The notes beneath the pieces are model-generated. The model was not told where the DNA came from, did no database searches, and worked only from the letters and a program-made list of their open reading frames with translations. From Amycolatopsis sp. GM8 (GTDB lineage Bacteria > Actinomycetota > Actinomycetes > Mycobacteriales > Pseudonocardiaceae), in NCBI RefSeq assembly GCF_021653975.1, contig NZ_JAJKFK010000004.1, forward strand, positions 432,936 to 496,935: a stretch of 64,000 nt of DNA, given 5' to 3'. Made by a program: the position numbers and the translations under genes. Each line of letters starts with the position of its first letter. Position 1 is the stretch's first letter. Positions 1-8,101 of this stretch are shown piece by piece.

Positions 1-284
1 ACGAGCAGCGAAACCCTGGCACCCCACAGGGTCAGCAACAGCACCGAGCGGCCGTCGATGTCGGTGCCCAGCGGGAATCGCCCGCTCGGTGGCTGGAGCG
101 GGCGGCCCGGCGCGTTCGTCACGTCGAGGCCGGACGGGTCGGTGATCACCGGCGCCAGCACGGCGAGCAGCACGATCACCGCGAGGATCACGAGACCGGC
201 CAGTCCCCCGCGGTTCGCGGCGAACTCGCGCCACACGCCCGCGGCCGCCGCGCGCCGGCGCTGCCAGACGATCGCCGCGGTCAC
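1..284 (-). CDS. ABC peptide/nickel-type transporter permease (DppC/OppC family), 5' part only
   Basis: Only the first ~95 codons are inside the window; the gene runs off the left edge. The GTG start overlaps the stop of the upstream permease gene as GTGA, so the two are translationally coupled. The N-terminus has a basic cytoplasmic stretch, one clear membrane helix (about residues 28-47, ending LLAVLAPVI) and the extracytoplasmic stretch with PLGTDIDGRS that is typical of DppC/OppC subunits (family knowledge). It would pair with the 281-1300 permease to form the membrane channel of a peptide-type importer served by the binding protein at 1303-3108. ATP-binding subunits are not visible and presumably lie to the left. 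Confidence 0.88.
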   Translation of the reverse strand, partial: MTAAIVWQRRRAAAAGVWREFAANRGGLAGLVILAVIVLLAVLAPVITDPSGLDVTNAPGRPLQPPSGRFPLGTDIDGRSVLLLTLWGARVSLL

Positions 285-1300
285 CGGGCACGCACCCGCG
301 GGTCGAGCACCCGGTAGAGCACCTCGGCGATCAGGTTCATCACGATCACCGAACCGGCCAGCACCAGGAAGACTCCTTGCAGCAGCGGGAGATCCGGCAC
401 CCGCAACGCCTCGTAGGTGAGCAGCCCGAGGCCGGGCCAGGAGAACACGGTCTCCACCGTGACCGTGCCCGACACGACCATGCCGAACTGCAGGAACACC
501 AGCGTGACCGTCGGCAGCAGCGCGTTGGGCACCGCGTGCCGGCGGCGCACCAGGTCGTCGCGCAGCCCCTTCGCGCGCGCCGTCGTCAGGTACTCGGCGT
601 CCATCTCGCCCAGCAGCGACGAGCGCATCACCAGCATGTACTGCGCGTACAGGACCGCCAGCAGGGTCACGCACGGCAGCACCAGGTGGTAGGCGATCGT
701 GCCGGCCTGGGCGAAGAACCCGGGCCCGGCGTCGGGCGAACGCATGCCACCGCTGGGGAACAGTCCGTGCGTCGCGATGAGTAGCAGCAGGCCGAGCCAG
801 AACTGCGGCACCGACCACAGCGTCAGCGCGATCCCGGTCTGCGTGCGGTCGAACGCGCTGCCCCGCCGCCACGCCGCGCGCACCCCGAGCCACAGGCCGA
901 TCGTGACCGCCAGCAGCGTGGCTGTGCCGACCAGCAGCAGCGTCGGCCAGAACCGTTCGGCGATCAGGTCCGCGACCGGCCGGTTGTAGCCGAACGAGGT
1001 GCCGAGGTCGCCGCGGGCGAGACCGCCGACGTAGTCCAGGAACTGCTGCCACAGCGGCTTGTCCACGCCGAGCCGGGCCCGCAGGTCCGCGATCTGCTCG
1101 GGGCTGGTCGGCCGGTCCTTGGTCAGCGTCGAGACCGGATCGCCGGGGATCAGGCGGAACAGCAGGAAACCCAGCGCGGCGACGAGCAGCAGGCTGGTGA
1201 CCGCCCCGCCGAGCTTGCCCAGCAGGAACCGCGCGGTGCCGGTTCTCCCCGGACGCTCGTCGGGGTCGATCAGCTCGGCGGCGGCGAGCGTGTCCGTCAC
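281..1300 (-). CDS. ABC peptide-type transporter permease (DppB/OppB family)
   Basis: A 339-residue integral membrane protein, full length for the DppB family. After a ~25-residue cytoplasmic leader it has a first helix (LLLVAALGFLLFRLIPGDPV) containing the RLIPGDP signature of this family, then several helices and the EAA-type coupling loop near residue 235 (YLTTARAKGL) that contacts the ATPase. It ends in VLDPRVRAR, the usual DppB C-terminus. It starts two bases after the binding-protein stop and overlaps the next permease by 4 bases, so all three are one transcript. Substrate cannot be read from the sequence; peptides are the usual cargo. Confidence 0.93.
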   Translation of the reverse strand: MTDTLAAAELIDPDERPGRTGTARFLLGKLGGAVTSLLLVAALGFLLFRLIPGDPVSTLTKDRPTSPEQIADLRARLGVDKPLWQQFLDYVGGLARGDLGTSFGYNRPVADLIAERFWPTLLLVGTATLLAVTIGLWLGVRAAWRRGSAFDRTQTGIALTLWSVPQFWLGLLLLIATHGLFPSGGMRSPDAGPGFFAQAGTIAYHLVLPCVTLLAVLYAQYMLVMRSSLLGEMDAEYLTTARAKGLRDDLVRRRHAVPNALLPTVTLVFLQFGMVVSGTVTVETVFSWPGLGLLTYEALRVPDLPLLQGVFLVLAGSVIVMNLIAEVLYRVLDPRVRAR

Positions 1301-1302
1301 AC

Positions 1303-3108
1303 CTACTCCTGGTCGTCGGCGGACTTCTTGCGCCGCGACAGCCCGACCCCGGCGCCGATCACGACGATCACCGCGGCGCCGATCCCGACCCAGGCACCGG
1401 CGGGCAGCCCGCCGCTATCGCTGCCGCCGTCGGCGGGTGTCGCGCCGTAGAAGCCCCAGTAGCCGCTCTGCTCCATGATGTTGCCGGAGCCGGCCGGCTG
1501 CTTCGGGAAGCTCGTGAACCGGTCGGTGCGGAAGGCCTCCAGCGGGTTGTCGTAGTCGATCACGACGCTGGGCACCTGGTCGTAGTAGCGGGCCTGCGCC
1601 TGCTTCACCAGATCCGCGCGCTTCGCCGGGTCCAGCTCGGTGCTCTCCTGCTGGTAGAGCGCGTCGAACTGCGGGTCGCAGAAGAACGAGGCGCTACTGC
1701 TGCTGCCCGCGGTCGCCGGCAGGGCACCGCAGGACTGCTTGCCGAGCGTGTAGTCCGGGTCGGGGCTGGTGCCCCAGCCGGAGAACGCGAGATCGTAGGT
1801 GCCGGCGTTGCTGCGGTCGTCGACCTCGTTGTCCGACACCAGCTGTTTGGTGACCTTGATGCCGATCGCGCCGAGCCAGCTGACGACGTAATCGGAGCCG
1901 CGCTGGGCGAAGTCCTCGCTCGCGCGGCCGAGCAGCCGCAGTTGCAGGGGCTTGCCGTCCGGCCCTACGCGCGTGCCGTCGGCGCCCTTCGGGTAGCCGG
2001 CGGCGTCGAGCGCGGCGTTGGCCGCGGCCGGGTCGAACTTGTAGCGCTGCGCGTCGCTGGGGTCCCAGTGGTACTTCGGGTAGGAGGTGGGCAGCAGGCC
2101 TCCGCCGAGTTCGCCGTAGCCGCCGAGGACCTTGTCGATCAGCGTCCTCGGGTCGATCGCCTGCGCGATCGCCTTGCGCACGCGGACGTCCTTCAGCGCC
2201 GGGTTGCCGTCACCGATGGGCTGGTGGTCGAGGTTCTGCGCGCCCGGGTTGATCAGCAGCTCGCGGTAGCGGCGGCCGGTGGCCTTGTTGGTGGTGATGT
2301 TCGCTTCGCCCTGGAGCGCGTCGAACTGGGTCGAGGTGAGCCGGTTGACCAGGTCGACCTCGTCGTTGCGCAGCGCGTTCACCGCGGCGTCGGCGTTCTT
2401 GTAGCTGATGAACTGCAGCTCGTCGTACTTCGCCTTGCCACGCCAGTAGTCCGGGTTCGCCTTGAGCCGCACGAGCTCGTTCGGACGGTATTCGGTGATC
2501 AGGAACGGGCCGTCGCCGACCCCCACCACGGGCACGCCGTCGGTCTTGGCGTCGTCCATGTCGCTGATCCCGGCCCAGATGTGCTCGGGCACGATCGGCA
2601 CGTCGATCGCGGTCATGCTCGCCTGCGGCACCTTGGTCCTGATGACCAGCGTGTGGTCGTCGGGCGCGGTGACGCTCGCGAAGTTCTCGACGTACGTGCC
2701 GTTGGCCTCCTGCGCCTTCTTGTCGGTCATGATCCGGTTGAACGTGAACGCCGCGTCCTTCGCCGTCACCGCCTGGCCGTCGGACCACTTCACGCCCTGG
2801 CGGATCTGGTACGTCCAGGTCAGCTTGTCGTCCGACGTCGTCCACGACGTGGCCAGGCCCGGGCTGGGCGTGTTGTCCTCGGCGGAGGGCAACGTCAGGA
2901 ACTCCCACGCGAGCCGGCCGACCATGGTGCTCGACGCGAACGAGGCGAGGAACGGGTTGAGGTGGTCGACCTCCTGCACCAGCGCGACCCGCAGCACCTT
3001 GCCGCCCTGCTGCTGCGCCTGCGCCGGCGCCACGAACGGCCCCGCGACCAGCATCGCCGCGAGCAGCGGCACACCCACCCGCCATGATCTGAACATCGAA
3101 AATCGCAC
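1303..3108 (-). CDS. Extracellular solute-binding protein, family 5, with C-terminal membrane anchor
   Basis: A family 5 binding protein (about 601 residues) for the adjacent peptide-type importer. I prefer the GTG at 3108 because it follows a purine-rich GAGAGGCGGGA; an ATG at 3096 is also possible. A Sec-type signal peptide ends near PAQAQ, with no lipobox cysteine. Mature-domain motifs include LNPFLASF, FNRIMTDK, WRGKAKYDELQF and AIDPRTLIDKVLGGYG, all typical of SBP_bac_5. The last ~35 residues form a Gly/Pro linker, one hydrophobic helix (WVGIGAAVIVVIGAGVGL) and a basic tail SRRKKS. The protein is therefore probably tethered by its C-terminus rather than by a lipid, which is unusual for an importer binding protein. 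Confidence 0.92.
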   Translation of the reverse strand: MRFSMFRSWRVGVPLLAAMLVAGPFVAPAQAQQQGGKVLRVALVQEVDHLNPFLASFASSTMVGRLAWEFLTLPSAEDNTPSPGLATSWTTSDDKLTWTYQIRQGVKWSDGQAVTAKDAAFTFNRIMTDKKAQEANGTYVENFASVTAPDDHTLVIRTKVPQASMTAIDVPIVPEHIWAGISDMDDAKTDGVPVVGVGDGPFLITEYRPNELVRLKANPDYWRGKAKYDELQFISYKNADAAVNALRNDEVDLVNRLTSTQFDALQGEANITTNKATGRRYRELLINPGAQNLDHQPIGDGNPALKDVRVRKAIAQAIDPRTLIDKVLGGYGELGGGLLPTSYPKYHWDPSDAQRYKFDPAAANAALDAAGYPKGADGTRVGPDGKPLQLRLLGRASEDFAQRGSDYVVSWLGAIGIKVTKQLVSDNEVDDRSNAGTYDLAFSGWGTSPDPDYTLGKQSCGALPATAGSSSSASFFCDPQFDALYQQESTELDPAKRADLVKQAQARYYDQVPSVVIDYDNPLEAFRTDRFTSFPKQPAGSGNIMEQSGYWGFYGATPADGGSDSGGLPAGAWVGIGAAVIVVIGAGVGLSRRKKSADDQE

Positions 3109-3212
3109 CAGGTCCCGCCTCTCCGTGGATCCCCCGAGGCGGAAAAGTAACCACATAGGCGTCTATCAGCGCAATATCTGACAACTGTTCGTTACATCGA
3201 GGTCTGAACCAT

Positions 3213-3779
3213 TCACCGCCGCACCCGGTAGCGGAGATGCGTGACGTCGGGCGCCCGCAACTGCCGGACCAGCTCGAGCTCGATGTGCTGCGCGCCGAGG
3301 TTTTCGAACAGCCGGCGGCCCTCGCCGAGCAGGACGGGAATCAGGTGGATCTCCATTTCGTCGAGCAGCCCGGCGCGCAGCAGGCTCTGTCCGGCGCTCG
3401 CACCGTGCACCATCACGGCGCGATCACCCGCCGCGGCGCGTGCTTGCGCGGCGCAGTCCTCGACGCTGGTGACGAACCGAGCGCTGCCGGGCGGTACATC
3501 GCCGTCGTCGACGTGATGCGTGAGCACGAAGATCGGCACGCCGTCGTGGTGATCACCCTGCCAGCGCCCGGCGAGCTCGAACGTGCGCCGCCCGCTGATC
3601 ACGGCACCGGTGGCCAGCGCCTCGCGGAACACCTGCCCGCTCGGGCCGTCCGACATCCGGTCGTCGAGCCACGACAACACCCGCCCGCCGCCCCGGCCGA
3701 GCGGGTGCTCGGGGCCGTCGTCCGGGCCGGTGACGAAACCGTCGAGCGACATCGTCATGTACAACACGATCCGTGCCAT
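3213..3779 (-). CDS. Dihydrofolate reductase family protein (RibD C-terminal-domain fold)
   Basis: About 188 residues from the ATG at 3779, where MARIVLYMTMSLDGF matches the strand-one start of the RibD C-terminal/DHFR-like family; an in-frame ATG at 3797 would add six residues. Recognisable elements are SLDGFVTGPDD, the central RTFELAGRW substrate-loop region and the nucleotide-binding stretch VMVHGASAGQSLLRAGLLDEMEIHLIPVLLGEG split over residues ~130-165. These proteins are usually NAD(P)H-dependent reductases of unknown physiological substrate, also found as small cytosolic orphan enzymes; I see nothing here that fixes the substrate. It is single, 48 bases before the next minus-strand gene. 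Confidence 0.85.
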   Translation of the reverse strand: MARIVLYMTMSLDGFVTGPDDGPEHPLGRGGGRVLSWLDDRMSDGPSGQVFREALATGAVISGRRTFELAGRWQGDHHDGVPIFVLTHHVDDGDVPPGSARFVTSVEDCAAQARAAAGDRAVMVHGASAGQSLLRAGLLDEMEIHLIPVLLGEGRRLFENLGAQHIELELVRQLRAPDVTHLRYRVRR

Positions 3780-3826
3780 GGGGAGTGATCCAGTCATGGC
3801 GTTACGACCGCGGCGGCCTCACGAAC

Positions 3827-4585
3827 TCATCGGCGGCGGCGCTGCTCGGGCAGTGGCGGCGGCGGATAGCCGAACTCCAGCACGGCTTGTGGGTTGACCT
3901 GGCCACCGAGGAAGCCGCGCAACTCGGGCCGCGCCTTCTGGGCCGCCTCCGGCCGCAGCAGGATCGCCACCGGGGCGCCCTGGACGCTGCTGGTGAGCAG
4001 CACCCGCTGCAGCGCGCGGCCGGTCTGCACCTGGCCGCGCACGGTGTCGGTGCGCGAGTTCAGCACGCCGAGCAGCCCGCCGGTGGGGCCGCCGGTCAGC
4101 CAGCCCGCCTCGGTCAGCCGGCGTTCCAGCGTGCCCACTTCGGCGGACGGGTCCAGCAGCACCAGCTCGCCCTCTTCCCGCGCCGCGGCCTGCACCAGCG
4201 CGTTCCGGACGCTCAGCGGCACCGTGCCATCCGGCAGCGGGCGGTGATGTTCGTGCCGCGCCGGGATGGCCCGCGCCAGCGCCCGCTCCCGCGCGTTCGG
4301 TGTGCAGGTGGCGCGGATCCACACCACGGCCACCAGCTCGGGCCGGGTGCGGTCGGGGAACAGGTCCACAGTGGCGGCGTGCCCGGCCGCCCGCAGCGCC
4401 AGCTGCATGTTGAGCACGGCGGCGCCGCACGCGGCCAGCGCCTCGCGGTCGCCGTCGTCGAGGAGCACGTCGATCCGGCCCCGGGCGGGCTCGGCCCGGA
4501 ACGGGTGCTCGCCCTCGGGAAAAGCCCGTTCGGCGGCGGCGATCGCGGACCTGACGTAATCGGGTTCCGACAAAGTTCTGGGCAT
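3827..4585 (-). CDS. Short Acg-family nitroreductase-like FMN protein
   Basis: 252 residues. The pattern resembles the actinobacterial Acg family (nitroreductase fold, linked to dormancy and stress in mycobacteria): a middle stretch AACGAAVLNMQLALRAAGH, then TLERRLTEAGWL, SRTDTVRGQVQTGRALQRVL and a terminal NPQAVLEFGYPPPP. Acg proteins are usually ~320-340 residues and carry an N-terminal PSxHNxQPW segment. Here that segment is missing (the sequence reads AFPEGEHPF) and the protein is ~80 residues short. FMN binding may therefore be lost; the family may also use such forms as flavin-sequestering proteins. The HAD gene is divergent, with a 165-bp gap. Confidence 0.72.
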   Translation of the reverse strand: MPRTLSEPDYVRSAIAAAERAFPEGEHPFRAEPARGRIDVLLDDGDREALAACGAAVLNMQLALRAAGHAATVDLFPDRTRPELVAVVWIRATCTPNARERALARAIPARHEHHRPLPDGTVPLSVRNALVQAAAREEGELVLLDPSAEVGTLERRLTEAGWLTGGPTGGLLGVLNSRTDTVRGQVQTGRALQRVLLTSSVQGAPVAILLRPEAAQKARPELRGFLGGQVNPQAVLEFGYPPPPLPEQRRRR

Positions 4586-4750
4586 TGGGATACTGCTCTC
4601 TGAACGGAAGATCTGTGCGGTAATGCTCGCGCGCGCCGGCGGCGGCGCGGAAGTCCACGGCGTCCCTGCCTACGGGGTCTTTCTACTCTCTCCCGTGCCG
4701 TGGCTCCAGACCCTAGTCTGAGCGAATGTTCTTCAGCGACGGGAGGTCCG

Positions 4751-5407
4751 GTGACCCACGAGGCCGCCATCTTCGACTGTGACGGGCTGCTCCTGGACAC
4801 CACCGCCGCGTGGGAACGGGCATTCCACGCGACCGCCGCCGAATTCGGGTTCGAACTTACCGCCGCGCACCTCGCCGCGCTTGTTGGCGCCTCGGTCGAC
4901 AGCGGCGCCCGGCAGATCGCGGAATGGGCCGGCGCTCCCGCTGATTCGGGGCGCGACACGCTCGAGACCGCGTTGTCGGCGAGCCTGCGCGCGGGCCCGC
5001 CGGCCACCCTTCCCGGCGTCGCCGCGTTGCTGAACGAGCTGCACACCCGGCTGCCGCTCGCCGTGGCGTCGAACGCACCGGCCGGGATCCTCGTCGACGT
5101 GCTCAGCGGGGCGGGGCTGCTCTCCGCGTTCTCCGCCGTCGTCAGCGCCGCGGAAGCCGGGCAGCCGAAACCCGCGCCGGACGTGTATCTCGCGGCGTGC
5201 GACCGGTTGCGGGTCTCGCCCGGCCACGCCGTCGCGCTGGAGGACTCGTTCGCGGGCGCGACCGCGGCGCGGCGGGCGGGGCTGTCCCTGGTCGTCGCGA
5301 CGCACGACGACTGGCCTGTCCGCACCCCGCTGCCGTGGCCGGGCCCGCCCGTGCTGTACGTGACGGGTCTCGATCACGCGGCGGTGCGCGGGCATCTGCT
5401 GGCGTGA
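4751..5407 (+). CDS. HAD-superfamily phosphatase (beta-phosphoglucomutase-like subfamily)
   Basis: 218 residues from the GTG at 4751, preceded by GGGAGGTCCG; an upstream ATG in the same frame lacks a ribosome site. Motif I is FDCDGLLLDT with nucleophile Asp9 and acid/base Asp11, followed by a helical cap (residues ~18-85), motif II AVASNAP, motif III lysine in GQPKPAPDVY and motif IV ALEDSFAG, all intact. This is a cytosolic Mg-dependent phosphatase or phosphosugar mutase; the exact substrate is not readable. It is followed after 49 bases by the molybdenum oxidoreductase gene on the same strand, but no functional link is evident. Confidence 0.9.
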   Translation: MTHEAAIFDCDGLLLDTTAAWERAFHATAAEFGFELTAAHLAALVGASVDSGARQIAEWAGAPADSGRDTLETALSASLRAGPPATLPGVAALLNELHTRLPLAVASNAPAGILVDVLSGAGLLSAFSAVVSAAEAGQPKPAPDVYLAACDRLRVSPGHAVALEDSFAGATAARRAGLSLVVATHDDWPVRTPLPWPGPPVLYVTGLDHAAVRGHLLA

Positions 5408-5456
5408 CTTTCCGTTGCCGCGGCGGGATGATGCGGGTTCACCGGAGGTGAGGCGA

Positions 5457-6062
5457 ATGTCCTTTGTGTCCCGTGGTTTCACCGGCCGCCGCAGATCCGG
5501 GCCGCCTGGGCGGCTGCCACCCGGCCAGTACGACGCCGGCAAGGCGTTCCCCGTGCTGTCGGCGGGCCCGGTGCCGCGCCGGCACCTGGACGCCTGGGAC
5601 TTCGCGGTCCGCGGCGAGATCGACGATCCCCTTTCCTGGACGTGGCCGCAGTTCCAGCGGCTGCCGCACGTCGATGTCACGGTCGACATCCACTGCGTGA
5701 CCGGCTGGTCGAAGTTCGACACCCGCTGGTCGGGGGTCAGCGTCGACACCGTGCTCGGCGAGGTCGAGACGGCCGCCGAGTACGTCGTGGCGTTCTGCGA
5801 CGGCGGGTACACCACGAACCTGCCGCTGGAGGACGTGCTCGACGGCAAGGCGTGGGTCGTCGACACCTACGACGGAGAGCCACTCGCGCCCGAGCACGGC
5901 GGCCCCGCGCGGCTGCTGGTACCGCACCTGTACTTCTGGAAGTCGGCGAAGTGGGTGCGGGGGCTGCGGCTGAGCCTCACCGACGAGCCCGGGTTCTGGG
6001 AGAACTTCGGGTACCACAACTACGGCGACCCGTGGCAGAACCAGCGCTACGCCGGCGACTGA
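5457..6062 (+). CDS. Sulfite-oxidase-like molybdopterin-dependent oxidoreductase
   Basis: 201 residues, starting at ATG 5457 behind GGAGGTGAGGCGA. The fold is the compact molybdopterin domain of the sulfite oxidase/YedY superfamily: VRGEIDDPLSWTW, then IHCVTGWS with the probable Mo-ligand Cys80, FCDGGYTTNLPLEDVL and LLVPHLYFWKSAKWVRG. No signal peptide, heme or dimerisation domain is present, so it looks like a cytosolic minimal version. The next gene (zinc-ribbon DUF6510) begins 10 bases later and is probably co-transcribed. In vivo substrate and electron partner are unknown for this subgroup. Confidence 0.9.
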   Translation: MSFVSRGFTGRRRSGPPGRLPPGQYDAGKAFPVLSAGPVPRRHLDAWDFAVRGEIDDPLSWTWPQFQRLPHVDVTVDIHCVTGWSKFDTRWSGVSVDTVLGEVETAAEYVVAFCDGGYTTNLPLEDVLDGKAWVVDTYDGEPLAPEHGGPARLLVPHLYFWKSAKWVRGLRLSLTDEPGFWENFGYHNYGDPWQNQRYAGD

Positions 6063-6072
6063 GGAGAATCCC

Positions 6073-6339
6073 GTGACCACAGACGACCGCCGGCTCGACG
6101 GGAACGCGCTCGCCGGGCCGCTGTCCGAGCTGTTCGCGCTCGACCTCGCGGCGGCGACGATCACCTGCGCGCACTGCGGCGCCAGCGGCCCGCTCGGCGC
6201 CCACCACCTGTACTCGGACGCGCCCGCACACGTCGTGCGCTGTCCCACTTGCACGGGCGTCGTGCTGCGCTTCGCGTCGGACAGCCGCGGGCTCCGGTTC
6301 GAGATGACCGGAACCCGCTTGCTGACCGTCGCTACGTGA
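6073..6339 (+). CDS. DUF6510-type small zinc-ribbon protein
   Basis: 88 residues from GTG 6073 (GAGGAGAAT upstream). It has a four-cysteine treble-clef/ribbon: CAHC at residues 32-35 and CPTC at 57-60, flanked by hydrophobic strands (LRFEMTG near the end). The sequence fits the actinobacterial DUF6510 family. It sits 10 bases behind the molybdopterin oxidoreductase, so a role as a partner or maturation factor of that enzyme is plausible but is inferred from position only. It converges on the sortase gene with an 8-base tail overlap. Confidence 0.8.
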   Translation: MTTDDRRLDGNALAGPLSELFALDLAAATITCAHCGASGPLGAHHLYSDAPAHVVRCPTCTGVVLRFASDSRGLRFEMTGTRLLTVAT

Positions 6340-6922
6340 CCAGTTTCGCGTACACGATGATGTTGTCGAGGTAGTTCCGGTCCGCCGCGTCGAACGCGCC
6401 GCCGCAGGTGATGAGGCGCAGCTCCGGGTCGGCGGTGTTGCCATAGACCGCGTCGGTGGGGAATTCCTTTTTGGCCACCTGGTCGACCTTCGTCACCGTG
6501 AACGTCAGCGTGCCGCCGTTCGCCTGCCCGACCTGGACCTGGTCGCCGGTCTTCATCTCGTGCAGCCGCCAGAAGATGCCCTTCTGGCGGTTGCCGTCGA
6601 TGTGCCCGAGGATCACCGCCGGCCCGGCCTGGCCCGGTGGCGGGCTGTACTGGTACCAGCCGGCCTGCAGTGGCTGGTCGACCGGCGGCACCTGGACGGT
6701 CCGGTCCGCGTTGAGACCGAGCGGCACCAGACTCGAGCGGGCGCCGATGCTGGGCAGGTTCACCCAGGTTGGCGCCGCCACCGGCGGGGTGGCCGGCGGC
6801 GGCGCCGGTGTGAGCGGCGCGGCCGGGGCCGCCGCATCCGCTCCGCACCCGGCGAGCAGCGCTGTCGCGAAGATCGCGAACAGCACCGCCGCCCAGCGCC
6901 GGAAACCGTTGCGCCGCATCAC
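6332..6922 (-). CDS. Class F-type sortase
   Basis: 196 residues. The N-terminus has a signal/anchor with a lipobox-like LLAGC (Cys26), followed by a Pro/Ala linker (residues 30-52) and the sortase beta-barrel. The catalytic triad is visible: His107 in ILGHIDG, Cys173 in LITCGG and Arg182 in DRNYLDN. This order and the ITCGG...RNYLDNIIVYA ending match the actinobacterial class F group. It should act at the outer face of the membrane as a transpeptidase that attaches a secreted protein to the cell wall. The start overlaps by 4 bases the stop of the upstream secreted protein gene, its probable dedicated substrate. Confidence 0.92.
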   Translation of the reverse strand: MMRRNGFRRWAAVLFAIFATALLAGCGADAAAPAAPLTPAPPPATPPVAAPTWVNLPSIGARSSLVPLGLNADRTVQVPPVDQPLQAGWYQYSPPPGQAGPAVILGHIDGNRQKGIFWRLHEMKTGDQVQVGQANGGTLTFTVTKVDQVAKKEFPTDAVYGNTADPELRLITCGGAFDAADRNYLDNIIVYAKLVT

Positions 6923-7740
6923 TTTTCGATGAGCGTCGCGAGGCTGCCGTCGCCGGTCTGCGGGGCTCCGGCCGGGACGATGCTCACCTGGCCGAGGCCG
7001 GCTGCCGTCGCGTTCGGCGAGGCCGGGGTCGACGGCGCGTCCGGTGTGCCCGGCGCGTCCGGCGGGGTGGTGGCCTTGCCGCAGGTCGCGGACGCGAGCA
7101 CGATGTCACCGCTGCCGAGCGCGCCGGTGAGCTGACCGCCGAGGAGCTTGATGTGCAGCGCGTTCACGGTGAGGCTGCCGTCGTCGTGGTGGATCTGTTC
7201 GTTGACGATCACCTGCACGATGCCGGGCAGGCCCAGCGCGGTGTTCGGCGCGGCCGCGACGGGCACCGTGCCGAGCTGGCCGAGGTCGAGCCCCACGACC
7301 TGCGAGCTGCCGGTGACGCCGCTCGCCGTCGAGGCGCACTTCGCGGCGATCACGCTCGCGCTGGGGGTGCCGCCGGTGAGCCCGGCGAGTACCGGCAGCG
7401 TCGCGTCGACGATCGACGCGTTCGCCTCGACCTGCCCGGTCGAGGTGGCGTGCTCGGCCGCGCTGGTGATGGCCCTGGCGGTGACCAGACCGCGCAGCGG
7501 CACGTCGGCGACCGACGCGCTCGCCGGGCCGGCGGTGCTGGACGCGGCGAGGGTGCCGGTGTCCACGGTCAGGCCGCCCTGGCCGAGCACGCCGGGCAGC
7601 AGCGACACCTGGGCCGACGCACCGTAGGCGGACCCCTCACCGGGCGCGGTGGCCGCGGTGGCCGGGGTGAGCGCGCCGGCGAGCAGCGCGCCGGCCGCGA
7701 GGCCGAGCACACCGGAAGAGCGCAGCACTGTAACCCGCAT
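6919..7740 (-). CDS. Secreted choice-of-anchor-P-like protein with sortase-type C-terminal motif
   Basis: 273 residues from ATG 7740 (GAAGGGA upstream); longer in-frame starts lack a ribosome site. A Sec signal peptide (MRVTVLRSSGVLGLAAGALL...) ends near residue 30 at ATA-A. The mature part is Gly/Ser/Ala-rich beta-repeat-like sequence with two cysteines (AAKCAST, SATCGK) that may pair, then a Pro-rich spacer and the end VPAGAPQTGDGSLATLIEK. The family looks like actinobacterial choice-of-anchor P proteins. The PQTG near the end and coupling to the sortase gene suggest wall attachment, but there is no hydrophobic helix or basic tail after the motif. Confidence 0.8.
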   Translation of the reverse strand: MRVTVLRSSGVLGLAAGALLAGALTPATAATAPGEGSAYGASAQVSLLPGVLGQGGLTVDTGTLAASSTAGPASASVADVPLRGLVTARAITSAAEHATSTGQVEANASIVDATLPVLAGLTGGTPSASVIAAKCASTASGVTGSSQVVGLDLGQLGTVPVAAAPNTALGLPGIVQVIVNEQIHHDDGSLTVNALHIKLLGGQLTGALGSGDIVLASATCGKATTPPDAPGTPDAPSTPASPNATAAGLGQVSIVPAGAPQTGDGSLATLIEK

Positions 7741-8101
7741 GAAAACATCCCTTCGAAGCTTGGAAAACGCTGCCCGCGCAAGCGAAACCGGTCCCCCGAC
7801 ACGGTGTGCTGCACCAACGGAAGCAGCGGGCGTCAGGGAAGCTACCAAGCGCGGGCGCGCCGCCCAAACGCTGCCGATTTCGGTTGTGCGCCAACGAATG
7901 TTCTGAGTAGCGAGCGCCTACCCGGGCCTCACCCGGTCGTGTGAAACACGGTCAGGCGCGTCCCGGGGTGGCCGTGACGGACCGTATCGGTTCGGGGGAT
8001 TCATCGCGGGTTTGCGCACAGACCCCACCTGGAGAGGTGATCGTTCAGTCGGCGCGCCGAAAACACGCTCCGCGACCTGGCGGCTACCGCTGCAAGCGGA
8101 T
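7741..8101. other. 361-bp intergenic region, no gene seen
   Basis: The stretch lies between two minus-strand genes and must hold the promoter of the sortase-substrate operon and the end of the GNAT transcript. I see only weak hairpins: CGTGT-gaa-ACACG at 7938-7950 and CACCT-ctcc-AGGTG near 8028-8041, without T tracts. I could not identify a convincing -10/-35 pair or a coding frame with a ribosome site. Confidence 0.5.
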
